A DNA stretch of 64,000 nt from Embleya sp042956465 (GTDB lineage: Bacteria; Actinomycetota; Actinomycetes; Streptomycetales; Streptomycetaceae): the NCBI RefSeq assembly GCF_042956465.1, contig NZ_JBIBGL010000007.1, positions 248,001 through 312,000 of the forward strand, written 5' to 3'. Position numbers and translations under genes: made by a program. Positions 18,091-26,465 of the stretch are shown piece by piece (position 1 is the stretch's first letter; the number at the start of each line of letters is the position of its first letter). The notes beneath the pieces were generated by a model. It ran no database searches, had not been told where the DNA came from, and was given only the letters and a program-made list of their open reading frames with translations.

Positions 18091-18186
18091 ATGGCTGATC
18101 TGTTTTACCTGCCCGCGACGTTCATGATGGACGTCGGTCAGTTTTGGGCGGCCCTTGGTCCCTGGTTCTTCCCCGGTCTCGTGTAA
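18091..18186 (+). CDS. 31-residue aromatic, hydrophobic peptide (possible modified-peptide precursor)
   Basis: The frame has a ribosome site (GAAAGG, nine bases before ATG) and a TAA stop, rare here. Eight of 31 residues are aromatic (five Phe, two Trp, one Tyr), with three Pro, three Gly and three Met. There is no Cys, Ser, Lys, Arg, His, Glu or Asn, and one Thr and two Asp. It begins MADLFYLP and ends WFFPGLV. Codon use is less GC-biased than in neighbouring genes. It lies directly behind two ATP-grasp genes and ends 7 bp before the convergent SARP gene. Possible roles are precursor of a ligase- or kinase-modified peptide, a small membrane peptide or a toxin. I do not recognise a family. 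Confidence 0.55.
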   Translation: MADLFYLPATFMMDVGQFWAALGPWFFPGLV

Positions 18187-18193
18187 CTCGGCA

Positions 18194-21100
18194 TCAGGGG
18201 CCGTCGGGGTCGGCGAGCGCGTTGCGCGCCTCCTCGGCCTCGGCGGCGCCCAGTCGTTCGTAGAGGGCCAGTGCCGACGACCAGAACGGGCGGGCGGCCA
18301 GTGCGCCGTCGAGGGTCTCGGTGGTCCGGGCCAGGCCGGCGAGCGCGTGGGCTTCCTCCAACTCGGTGCCCATTTCGTGGGCCAGTTCGGCGCTCGTGCG
18401 GTACGCGGCCCGGGCGCCCGCCGGATCGCCCAGGTCGAGGTGGGCCCGGGCGAAGCCGGCGGCGGCGCGTTGCCGGTGCAGCACGTCGCCGATGCGCTCG
18501 GCGATCGCCCGGCCCTGGCCGAAGTGCGCGAGCGCCTCGCGGGGAGCGCCCATCGCCAGACGGGCCAGGCCGCTGTTGATCTGCGTGTCGGCCTCGCAGC
18601 GCAGATCGCTGATCTCTCGGTAGATGTCCAGCGCCTGCGCGTAGCGCTCCAGTGCGCCGACGGGATCCCCGCGTGCCAGCAGAACCTGGCCGAGATTATT
18701 CGTGAGTATCGCGAATTCGGCGCGGCTGTTGCTGCGGCGGGCCACCTCTAGGGATTCCAGGTAGTACCGCTCCGCGTTGTCGAAGTCGTTCTGCAGGAAA
18801 TACAATTCGCCGATATTGTTGAGGATTTTGGCCAGTTCGCGGCGCTCGCCCAGAGATTCGTAGATATCCCGTGCGGTGAACAACCGGCTGGTCGCCTGTT
18901 CGTATTTCCGCAGGTGCCCGAGGGCGACCGCGAGATGCAACAGAATACCGGCCCGACCGTGTGGATTGTCGATCTCGCGGTGCACCGCGAGCGCACGATC
19001 CAGGTGATGCAACGCGGCCGTGAAACGACCCGCGCGCACGTGCGTGGCGCCGAGTTCGGCGAGCGCCTCGGCCTGGCCGCGCAGATCCTTCGCGTCCTCG
19101 GCCAGTGCCAGGGCCTCGGCCCCGTCCGCGAAGGCCGCTTCGTGCGCGCCCAGGCGCCACTGGATCGACGCGCGCTCGATCAGCAGATGTGTCTCCGCCC
19201 CGGGCTCGCGGATGCCGGCACGGCGCCACGCCGCCAGCGAGGTGGTGTACAGGTCACGGGCGATCTCCCACGATCCCCATTGCAGCAGCGACCGGGTCAA
19301 TACCTCCGGCAGGAAACGGATGTGCTCGGGCGACTCGGTGCCGGCCAGTCGCGTGGCGGCCACCAGGTTCGAGCGTTCGCGGCCGAGCCACTCCTCGGCC
19401 TCCTCGGCAGTGGTGAACGGGGCCTGCGCCCGATGCGCGGGCACCGGTACCAGCCCCGAGCGTCGGCCGTGCGGATAGGCGAGCCGGTCGGCCTGATCGG
19501 CCAGGTCCAGATACAGGTCGAGTACCCGCCCTACCGCGTCGGCGCGTTCGCGATCCGGCTCCTCGCGGTGTGCCGTGTGGAGCGCGAAGTCGTGCACCAG
19601 GTCGTGGAAGCGGTAGCGGTCGTGGGCGGGTTCGTCCAGGAGATGCGCCTCCACCAACTCGTCGATGCCGCGTCGGGTTTCGTCCGCCCCGAGGCCACAC
19701 ACCGCCACCGCCGCGGGCCAGGACGGGTCGGGACCGGGATGCAGGGCGAGTCGGCGGAAGACCGATCGGGCGGCCGGTCCCAACTCCGCGTAGGACAGGT
19801 CGAACGCCATCGAGATGCCCGGCGGCGCGTCGATCACGTCCAGCCGCCGGGGCGCCTCGGCCAGGCGCGCGGCCAGATCGCGCACTCGCCAGGCACGATG
19901 GCGGAAACGATTTGCCGTGAGTTGCACCGCCAACGGATGATTTCCGCACCGGTTCACGATCTCGTCGACCAGCGCGCGGTCCGCGTCGTCCAGCCTGCGC
20001 GACTCCTCGGCGATCCGGGTGAACAGCGCCGCGGCGTCCGCGGTGTCGGGCACGTCCAGGGACAAGGAGCCGGCGCCTTCGAGGTCGGTGAGTCGGCGCC
20101 GGCTGGTCACCAGGACCCGGCAACTGGGGCTGCCCGGAAGCAGCAGGCGCACCTGCGCGGCGTCGCGGACGTCGTCGAGCACGATCAACGCCCGCCGGTC
20201 GGCCATCTCCCGCCGCCACTGCGCCGCCCGCAGGTCCCGGGTGAGCGCCAGGTGTTGCGCCGGCATGCCCATCGAGATCAGCAGCGACCCGAGCGCCTCG
20301 GTCGGTTCGATCGGCGACTCGTGCGGGTCGTGTGCATGCAGGTTCAGATACAACCGGCCGTCGGGATAGCTCGCCCGCATCCGGTGCGCGGCGTGGATCG
20401 CCAGACAGGTCTTGCCCACCCCGGCCAGGCCGGAAATGACCGTGATCGGCAGCGCGGTACCGATGTCGTCCTCGCGGAGCAGCCGGGCCAGTTCGGCGGT
20501 ACGGCCGATGAAGTGGCGGGTGTCGCGCAACAGTGTGTCGGGCGCCGTGGCGGGCGCCGGGCCGGCCGGCAGCGCCCGGACCCGTGATTCCCGACGAGCC
20601 TGCGCGGGCACCGACAACGCCGGGTCGCGGTGCAGCAATCGGGTGTGCAGTCGCTGCAGGTCCGGGCCCGGATCCGCGCCCAACTCGGTGCTCAGGCGGG
20701 CCCGGGTTCGCCGGTAGGTCTCCAGCGCCTCGCTGTAGCGCCCGCACCGATACAGCGCGAGCATCAAATCGGCCACCACCGGCTCGGCGACGGGGTGCCG
20801 CGCGGCCAGGTCCCGTAACTCGCCCACGACTTCGGCATGGCGGCCCAGGCCGAGTTCGAGGTGGATGCGCCGCTCGCGGATCTGTCTGCGCTGCTCCTTG
20901 AGTTTGCCTCGCATGGACTCCAGCCACAGGCCCGGCAACCCCGCGAACGGCTGGCCGCGCCACAGTTGCTCGGCCGCGCGCAACAGGTCGGCCGCCACTG
21001 CCGGATCCTCGGTGGCGCCGGCCTGTTCGGACAATCGGCGAACGCGGCGGAAGTCCACCGCATCGGCATCGACCAGCAGCCGATAGGTCCGCGAATCCGA

Positions 21101-21352
21101 GGACAATCGCACGCCGTCGCCCGCGGCGCGCAGTCGGTTGCGTAATCGGGAAACGTAGCTGCGCAGGGTCTCGACCGAGGTGATCGGCGGCTCGTCGTCC
21201 CACACCCGACTGATCATCGTGTCCGTGGAGACCGCGGCGCCTTCCGCGCTCAACAGAACGGCCAGTACGCACCGTTCCTTGACCGATCCCAAGGAGTGCT
21301 GTGTGCCGTCCACCCAGAATTCCATCGGGCCCAGCACATGGATCGACAGCAC
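18194..21352 (-). CDS. AfsR-type SARP regulator with NB-ARC and TPR domains, two TTA codons
   Basis: The protein of 1052 residues has an OmpR-like SARP DNA-binding domain (about 1-95, IHVLGPMEFWVDG), a bacterial transcriptional activation domain (about 100-245), an NB-ARC ATPase (Walker A ISGLAGVGKTCLA, then LIVLDDVRD) and C-terminal tetratricopeptide repeats. AfsR-like proteins activate secondary-metabolite genes in response to signals sensed through the ATPase/TPR part. Codons 70 (21143-21145) and 179 (20816-20818) are TTA, suggesting bldA dependence. A start at 21463 is also open, but the domain begins at the GTG chosen here, eight bases after a run of six G. Likely targets are the ATP-grasp operon and the divergent GT-B operon. 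Confidence 0.88.
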   Translation of the reverse strand: MLSIHVLGPMEFWVDGTQHSLGSVKERCVLAVLLSAEGAAVSTDTMISRVWDDEPPITSVETLRSYVSRLRNRLRAAGDGVRLSSDSRTYRLLVDADAVDFRRVRRLSEQAGATEDPAVAADLLRAAEQLWRGQPFAGLPGLWLESMRGKLKEQRRQIRERRIHLELGLGRHAEVVGELRDLAARHPVAEPVVADLMLALYRCGRYSEALETYRRTRARLSTELGADPGPDLQRLHTRLLHRDPALSVPAQARRESRVRALPAGPAPATAPDTLLRDTRHFIGRTAELARLLREDDIGTALPITVISGLAGVGKTCLAIHAAHRMRASYPDGRLYLNLHAHDPHESPIEPTEALGSLLISMGMPAQHLALTRDLRAAQWRREMADRRALIVLDDVRDAAQVRLLLPGSPSCRVLVTSRRRLTDLEGAGSLSLDVPDTADAAALFTRIAEESRRLDDADRALVDEIVNRCGNHPLAVQLTANRFRHRAWRVRDLAARLAEAPRRLDVIDAPPGISMAFDLSYAELGPAARSVFRRLALHPGPDPSWPAAVAVCGLGADETRRGIDELVEAHLLDEPAHDRYRFHDLVHDFALHTAHREEPDRERADAVGRVLDLYLDLADQADRLAYPHGRRSGLVPVPAHRAQAPFTTAEEAEEWLGRERSNLVAATRLAGTESPEHIRFLPEVLTRSLLQWGSWEIARDLYTTSLAAWRRAGIREPGAETHLLIERASIQWRLGAHEAAFADGAEALALAEDAKDLRGQAEALAELGATHVRAGRFTAALHHLDRALAVHREIDNPHGRAGILLHLAVALGHLRKYEQATSRLFTARDIYESLGERRELAKILNNIGELYFLQNDFDNAERYYLESLEVARRSNSRAEFAILTNNLGQVLLARGDPVGALERYAQALDIYREISDLRCEADTQINSGLARLAMGAPREALAHFGQGRAIAERIGDVLHRQRAAAGFARAHLDLGDPAGARAAYRTSAELAHEMGTELEEAHALAGLARTTETLDGALAARPFWSSALALYERLGAAEAEEARNALADPDGP

Positions 21353-21742
21353 CGCGTCATCCCCCCACCCCAGTTCTCCTGGCCGACGCGCCCCCGGTGC
21401 CGAGGTGTCGTCCAACCACTGTGGCACGTTCTGCCACAGCGCCACCAGAAGCGACACCCGCAATTCGACCGGAAATCGCCTATGCGTGACGGCTCATTCC
21501 GCTTGGCCGTGTGTGCACCGAGCCATTGCAGAGTCATTGCAGTAGGCCTGCAAGGAATTCATCCGGTGAGTCGGGGATGTCCATGTTGTCGACGGTGATT
21601 CACCGTATCGACGGTATCGGCTCGATCCACGGTGTCGACCGAACCGACCGAACCGACCGAACCGGAAGAACCAGCCGAACCAGCCGCCCGGCCACGGGGG
21701 AACGGGGCCCGTCCGGTGGTGACGACGCTCATGGAGGCATGG
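21353..21742. promoter_or_regulatory. Divergent promoter region between SARP and GT-B-like genes
   Basis: No gene is needed in this 390-bp stretch. It contains a perfect small dyad ACGGTG-ATT-CACCGT (21592-21606) followed by further GACGGT/CACGGT copies up to about 21633, spaced by roughly 18 bases, as expected of regulator binding sites. A start upstream of 21352 for the SARP would extend into it. Confidence 0.4.
21638..21682 (+). repeat. 9-bp tandem repeat (GACCGAACC-like)
   Basis: Three exact copies of GACCGAACC are followed by two degenerate ones. Read from a GTG at 21632 in frame with the downstream gene they would encode Thr-Glu-Pro repeats, so they could be an N-terminal tail of that protein. 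No ribosome site precedes that GTG, so a non-coding repeat is at least as likely. Confidence 0.6.
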
Positions 21743-22963
21743 ATGACGATCATGGCAGGCGACAGGAGACCCGTACCCGTCCGACCGGACGCGGCGCGGT
21801 GGACGACCCGATCGGCGGTGCGGGGGGTGCTCGTCGTGGTGCACAACGTCACGTCGGGCCAACGCTTGATCGAGGCCGTTCGGCTCCTCGAAGGGGATTT
21901 GCGCGTAGAGGTGTTCTTCACCATGGCGCCCACCGTGTTCTCCGCGGGCGTCGAGGAATTCCTGGACCGGCTCGGGGCCACCACGTTGCCGTGGCAGCGC
22001 GCGGTGGACATGCGGTTCGACCTCGCGTTGGCCGCCGGGCACGGTGGATTGCACGAACTGAACGCGCCGGTGGTGGTGATGGCGCACGGCGCGGGGCACA
22101 ACAAACTGGTCTCCGCCCCGCGCCGTGGGCGGGCGGTCGCCGCCCGAGGCACCTATGGGCTTTCCGCGCAATGGCTGATCCGGGACGGCCGGTTGGTGCC
22201 GGCCACCATCCTGCTCGCGCACACCGAGGAGCTGACCCGGCTCGGCACGACCTGCCCGGAGGCGGTGGCCGCGGCCGTGGTCGCCGGCGATCCCAACTAC
22301 GACTGCCTGGTGGCGAGTCGCCCGGATCGGGCGCGCTATCGTGACGCGCTGCGGATCGGCGCCCGACAGCGACACATCGTGGTCACCTCGACCTGGGGCG
22401 GCAACTCGCTGCTCGGCCGCACTCCCGAGCTGTTGCATCGCATGACCACGGAACTGCCTCGCGACGCCTATCGGGTGACGGCGCTGATGCATCCGAACGT
22501 GTGGAGCGGGCACGGCGGCTGGCAGGTGCGCTCCTGGCTCGCCGACTCGTTGCGCGAGGGCCTGACGCTGATCCCGCCGGAGGACGACTGGCGGGGTGTG
22601 CTGGTCTCGGCGGACTGCGTGGTCGGCGACCACGGCTCGCTGAGTCTGTACGGAACGGCCACCGGGGCACCGGTGGCGCTGGCGACCTACCCGGAGGCGG
22701 ACATCGATCCGGCCTCGCCCCTGGGCGAGCTGGCCGAGTTCGCGCCGCGGATCCGGCATCGCCGATCGATGCTCGCGCAACTGGCGCGGATCCCCGAGGA
22801 GTTCCGCCGGGAGGACTACGCTCGGGTGGCCACCCGGATCACCTCCCAGCCGGGTGCCTTCGCGCGGAACACGCGCGGCCTGATGTACCGCCACCTCAAG
22901 CTGAAGGCGCCTGCGAGCCGGCCCTTCGCCCGGGTCGCCGATCTGCCCGGACCGCTCCGATGA
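21743..22963 (+). CDS. GT-B-like protein, distantly CDP-glycerol glycerophosphotransferase-like
   Basis: The 406-residue soluble protein has two Rossmann-like halves. The first has VRGVLVVVHNVTSGQRLIEA and VVVMAHGAGHNKL. The second has HIVVTSTWGGNSLLG, LMHPNVW and SADCVVGDHGSLSLYGTA. The last segment resembles the donor-binding region of CDP-glycerol glycerophosphotransferases and UDP-GlcNAc epimerases. It may transfer or process a nucleotide-activated group. GGAGG lies five bases before the ATG at 21743; a longer start at 21632 is possible. The next gene overlaps by 4 bp. The family call is by pattern only. Confidence 0.55.
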   Translation: MTIMAGDRRPVPVRPDAARWTTRSAVRGVLVVVHNVTSGQRLIEAVRLLEGDLRVEVFFTMAPTVFSAGVEEFLDRLGATTLPWQRAVDMRFDLALAAGHGGLHELNAPVVVMAHGAGHNKLVSAPRRGRAVAARGTYGLSAQWLIRDGRLVPATILLAHTEELTRLGTTCPEAVAAAVVAGDPNYDCLVASRPDRARYRDALRIGARQRHIVVTSTWGGNSLLGRTPELLHRMTTELPRDAYRVTALMHPNVWSGHGGWQVRSWLADSLREGLTLIPPEDDWRGVLVSADCVVGDHGSLSLYGTATGAPVALATYPEADIDPASPLGELAEFAPRIRHRRSMLAQLARIPEEFRREDYARVATRITSQPGAFARNTRGLMYRHLKLKAPASRPFARVADLPGPLR

Positions 22964-23355
22964 CGCGGCCCGCCGGATGCCCGGGGGAGGCGGGATCGGT
23001 CGATCGTGACGTGCTCACGGTCACCGTGCTGATCCGTTCCGGCGACGGCCGAGTCACCCTGGACGAACACACCCGGACCGAACTGCCCGGTAGCGACGCG
23101 GCGTTGGCCGATGTCGTGGTGGTCGCCGAGGACGGCCCGCCGTCCTGGACCCGATTGCTCGACCGGGACCGCGAGTTGGCCTCGGCGCATCCCGGCGCCC
23201 TGGTCACGGTGATCGCCTGCGGACCGGATCTGGCCCTGGTGCGGCTCGGCTCCTCGGCACCGGGCGCGGCCCGGCGCACGAACACCGCCGCGGTGTGGCC
23301 GGTCTGCGCATCGATCCTGCACGCATTGACCGTATGGGAGGTGGCCCCGCGCTGA
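22960..23355 (+). CDS. Hypothetical protein, 131 residues
   Basis: It starts in the stop of the GT-B-like gene (ATGA), so the two are co-translated. The protein alternates short beta-strand-like stretches (DVLTVTVLIRSGDGRVTLD, ALVTVIACGPDLALVRLG) and ends in a tryptophan-containing hydrophobic helix (VWPVCASILHALTVWEV). There is no signal peptide. I do not recognise the family; it may be a small partner or substrate-binding subunit of the preceding enzyme. Confidence 0.6.
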   Translation: MTRPAGCPGEAGSVDRDVLTVTVLIRSGDGRVTLDEHTRTELPGSDAALADVVVVAEDGPPSWTRLLDRDRELASAHPGALVTVIACGPDLALVRLGSSAPGAARRTNTAAVWPVCASILHALTVWEVAPR

Positions 23356-23363
23356 ATCGCGGA

Positions 23364-25517
23364 TCACCCCGGCGGCCCGAGATCGCGCAGCCGCGCGCGA
23401 ACGACCTCGGCCGCCGGGGTCCGCACCGTGCCGTACGACTCCAGAGCCTCGGCGTACAACTCCCGTGCCCGATCGAGACGCTCGCGCCGCTCGGCCGATT
23501 CGGCCAGTGCGGACAACACATGGGCCGCCTCCACCCGGGCCCGGTGCCGGCGAAGCACCTCCAGGGCGGCGCTCAGCCGCACGTCCGCCTCGTCGTACCG
23601 GGCCGAAGCCGACAACGCGCGGCCGATCAGCGCCTGCGCCCGAGCGGCGTTGTACTCGTCGCCCACCCCAACCAGTTCGGACCGGGCCGCCTCGGCATAT
23701 TCGACGGCCCGGCCCGGCAGTCCCGAGCGCAGCGCGACGTCCGCCCGATTGAACCGGGCCAGTGCGGCCGGGCGATCGTCGCCCAGCGCCCGACACCGCT
23801 CCTCGGCCTCGCGGAACGCCTCCGCCGCCTCGTCCAGTCGACCCAGGCGAAGCAGCGCCAGACCCGTGTAGTTGCGGGTGCGAGCGGCTCCGACCGCGTC
23901 CCCGGAATCCACGCACACCCGGCTCGCCTCGGTGAACATCCGCAGCGCCGCTTCGTGGCCGCCGGCGCTCAGTTCGCACAGTCCCCCCGAGGTCGACATC
24001 CGTGACTCGGCCGCCGGATCGGCACACTCGCGCGCCGCGCGCAGACCGATCTCGTGCGCCGTACGAGCCTCGTCGAAGTACTTGCCGCGCAGGAACAGCG
24101 GCCACAGCGCATCGGTCAACTGCCACGCGACGTCCGGAAGGTGCGCCCCCGCGGCGCTGCGAATCGCGGCCAGCAGGGTGACCCGATGCCGCTCCAGCCA
24201 GAGCAATGCGGCGCTTTGGTCGGCGAATTCCACCCTCGGCACGTCGACGCGGGCATAGGTGCGCGTCAGCGAGGCGTGCTGGGGTTCGAGCAGCACCTCC
24301 GCGCCGGTGGCCGTGGCGAGGTAGTGATCGAGTATCGCGCGCAGCGCTTCGGCGCGCTCGGGGGCCGGGCGTTCGCACATCTTGCCGACCGCGTGCAGTC
24401 GGATCAGATCGTGAAACCGGTAGCGTCCGTCGGCGGCCTCGGTGAGCAGGTTGCGATCGACGAGGGCCTCCAACACGAGTTCAGCGGCATCGGGGTCGCA
24501 GTGCTCGCCGGCGCCGAGCACGGCGGTGGCGACGATCGGCTCGAAGTCCGGCCCGGGATGCACCCCGAGCCCCCGGTAGAGCAGGGCCGCGGCCTCGGGC
24601 AGATCCCGATAGGACACATCCAGCGCGGCCCGGACGGTGTGGTCCCCGTCCAACGCGAGCGCGTCCAACCGACCCCGCTCGTCGGCCAGCGCCCGCACCA
24701 TCGTGGTGATCGGCCGGTTGGGCCGCGCCGCCAGCCGCGCCGCGGCCACCTGGACGGCGAGCGGGAGTCGCGCGCACAGGTCGACCAGCTCACCGGCCTG
24801 GACCGGCTCCTCGCCGACCCGGTGGTCGTTCATCGTCGCCGCGAGGAGGTCCACCGCGGCCTGCCGATCGAGCGGTTCGAGGTGCACCGGCACGCCGCCG
24901 TTCACCAGCAGCCCGGACAGCCTGCTGCGGCTGGTCACCACCGTCACACTGGAGCCGGCCGGCAACAGCGGTCTTACCTGGGCCGCGGTGGCCGCGTCGT
25001 CCAGCAGTACGCCCAACCGGCGCTGCGCGGTCAACGACCGGTACAGGCCCAACTGTTCGGCGGGATCCCGCGGCACCTCGCCCGCCGGCACACCGAGTCC
25101 GCGCAAGAAGCCGCCGACGATCTCGGTCCACTGCGCCGGCGGGCCGCCGCCGTGCCCGCGCAGGTCGGCGTACAAGCGTCCGTCGGGGAACTCCTCGCCC
25201 AGGTCGCGCAGTCCGGCGACGGCCAGCGTCGTCTTGCCCACTCCGGGCATGCCGCTGAGCAACACGATCGGGCCGCCGTCGACGCGGAGCAGGCGGCGCA
25301 ACTCGCCCAGTTCGCGGAGCCGGGCGATCATCGGCGGCCCGGGCGGCAGTTGCCAGGGCACGACCGCGACGTCCGGACGCTGTACCGAGAAGTGAATGCC
25401 GCCGTGCACGGTCCGGGCCTGCACACTCGGGCCGTACACGGTGCCGCCGAGTTCGTTGTGACCCGTATCCGAGGGACGAACCGGCCCGCCGGCGCGCCCG
25501 TCGTCGATCTCCGACAC
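23364..25517 (-). CDS. STAND NTPase: NB-ARC plus TPR, no DNA-binding domain
   Basis: The 717-residue protein has a short N-terminal tag (VYGPSVQARTVHGGIHF, residues 27-43) found in front of many Streptomyces STAND NTPases. A P-loop follows at GMPGVGKTT (89-97), then Walker B LGVLLDDA, a winged-helix/NB-ARC segment and about ten C-terminal TPR-like helices. Such proteins are signal-sensing switches: some control secondary metabolism, others sense phage. It lacks the SARP or LuxR DNA-binding domain of AfsR-type relatives, so it must act through a partner. It converges on the 131-residue gene with an 8-bp gap. Confidence 0.83.
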   Translation of the reverse strand: MSEIDDGRAGGPVRPSDTGHNELGGTVYGPSVQARTVHGGIHFSVQRPDVAVVPWQLPPGPPMIARLRELGELRRLLRVDGGPIVLLSGMPGVGKTTLAVAGLRDLGEEFPDGRLYADLRGHGGGPPAQWTEIVGGFLRGLGVPAGEVPRDPAEQLGLYRSLTAQRRLGVLLDDAATAAQVRPLLPAGSSVTVVTSRSRLSGLLVNGGVPVHLEPLDRQAAVDLLAATMNDHRVGEEPVQAGELVDLCARLPLAVQVAAARLAARPNRPITTMVRALADERGRLDALALDGDHTVRAALDVSYRDLPEAAALLYRGLGVHPGPDFEPIVATAVLGAGEHCDPDAAELVLEALVDRNLLTEAADGRYRFHDLIRLHAVGKMCERPAPERAEALRAILDHYLATATGAEVLLEPQHASLTRTYARVDVPRVEFADQSAALLWLERHRVTLLAAIRSAAGAHLPDVAWQLTDALWPLFLRGKYFDEARTAHEIGLRAARECADPAAESRMSTSGGLCELSAGGHEAALRMFTEASRVCVDSGDAVGAARTRNYTGLALLRLGRLDEAAEAFREAEERCRALGDDRPAALARFNRADVALRSGLPGRAVEYAEAARSELVGVGDEYNAARAQALIGRALSASARYDEADVRLSAALEVLRRHRARVEAAHVLSALAESAERRERLDRARELYAEALESYGTVRTPAAEVVRARLRDLGPPG

Positions 25518-25667
25518 GTGCGCCCCCGTCCGTCGCGGTCGGAACCGCCCTCGCGCGTGGCCGAACCCGACCCGGTGGCCGCAAGGGCATTCTGGATGTT
25601 TGTCGCGTAGGGGGCCCGCGAAACCTCCCGAGGGTGTGGAGCGGCGCCGGCCCGGCCGAACCGACGC

Positions 25668-26465
25668 CTACCCGGCCTTGCGGGGTTCCCCCGGAACGAC
25701 CATCGGCGCACCGGTGACCGGACACGGGATGACCACACACGCGAGCCCGAAGACGTCGTGCACCAGGTCGGCCGTGACGATCTCGGCGGGGGCGCCCTGC
25801 GCGACGATCGAGCCGTCGCGCATCGCGATCAGGTGGTCCGCGTAGCGGCACGCCTGGTTCAGGTCGTGCAACACGGCGACCACGGTGCGTTCGCGGGTGA
25901 CGTTCAGCTCGCGGACCAGGTCCAGCACCTCGACCTGGTGTGCGATGTCCAGGAACGTGGTCGGCTCGTCCAGGAGCAGGATGCCGGTGCCCTGCGCGAG
26001 CGCCATGGCGATCCACACCCGTTGCCGCTGGCCGCCGGAGAGCTCGTCCACGTAGCGGTCGGCGAGTTCGACCACGTCGGTGCGCCGCATCGCGTCGGCG
26101 ACCACCTCCTCGTCCTCGTCGGACCACTGCTGCCACCAGCGCTGGTACGGCTGCCGGCCACGCGCCACCAGGTCGGCGACGGTGATGCCCTCCGGCGGTA
26201 CCGGGCTCTGCGGCAGCACGCCGATCCGCCGGGCGATCTCGCGCGTGGGCAGGTCGCGCAGTGCCGCGCCGTCGAGCAGCACGCTGCCGGAGACCGGCTT
26301 GAGCAACCGGCCCAGCGAGCGCAACAGGGTGGACTTGCCGCACGCGTTCGGGCCGACCACGACGGTGACCCGGCCGGCGGGCACCTCCAGGTCCAGATCG
26401 CGCACCACGATCCGGTCCTCGTAGCCGAGGGTCAGGTCGCGAGCGGCGAGCCGATGGGTGGTCAC
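25668..26465 (-). CDS. Iron-siderophore ABC importer, ATP-binding protein (FepC/FhuC type)
   Basis: The 265-residue ATPase has Walker A GPNACGKSTL, the signature LSGGQRQRVWIAMALAQ, Walker B ILLLDEPTTFLD and the switch histidine in VLHDLNQA, with the FepC-like ADHLIAMRDGSIVAQG segment. It powers uptake of an iron complex with the two permeases upstream. The GTG start overlaps the stop of the second permease (GTGA). It is the last gene of the iron-box-controlled operon. Confidence 0.93.
   Translation of the reverse strand: MTTHRLAARDLTLGYEDRIVVRDLDLEVPAGRVTVVVGPNACGKSTLLRSLGRLLKPVSGSVLLDGAALRDLPTREIARRIGVLPQSPVPPEGITVADLVARGRQPYQRWWQQWSDEDEEVVADAMRRTDVVELADRYVDELSGGQRQRVWIAMALAQGTGILLLDEPTTFLDIAHQVEVLDLVRELNVTRERTVVAVLHDLNQACRYADHLIAMRDGSIVAQGAPAEIVTADLVHDVFGLACVVIPCPVTGAPMVVPGEPRKAG

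Noticed and set aside
18914..20587. 557-residue forward frame inside the SARP gene
   Set aside because: It is antisense to the NB-ARC/TPR region and has low-complexity Arg/Gly/Gln content; the reverse frame has clear domains.
21632..21742. N-terminal Thr-Glu-Pro extension of the GT-B-like protein
   Set aside because: The GTG at 21632 has no ribosome site, whereas the ATG at 21743 has GGAGG at ideal distance. Kept only as an alternative start.
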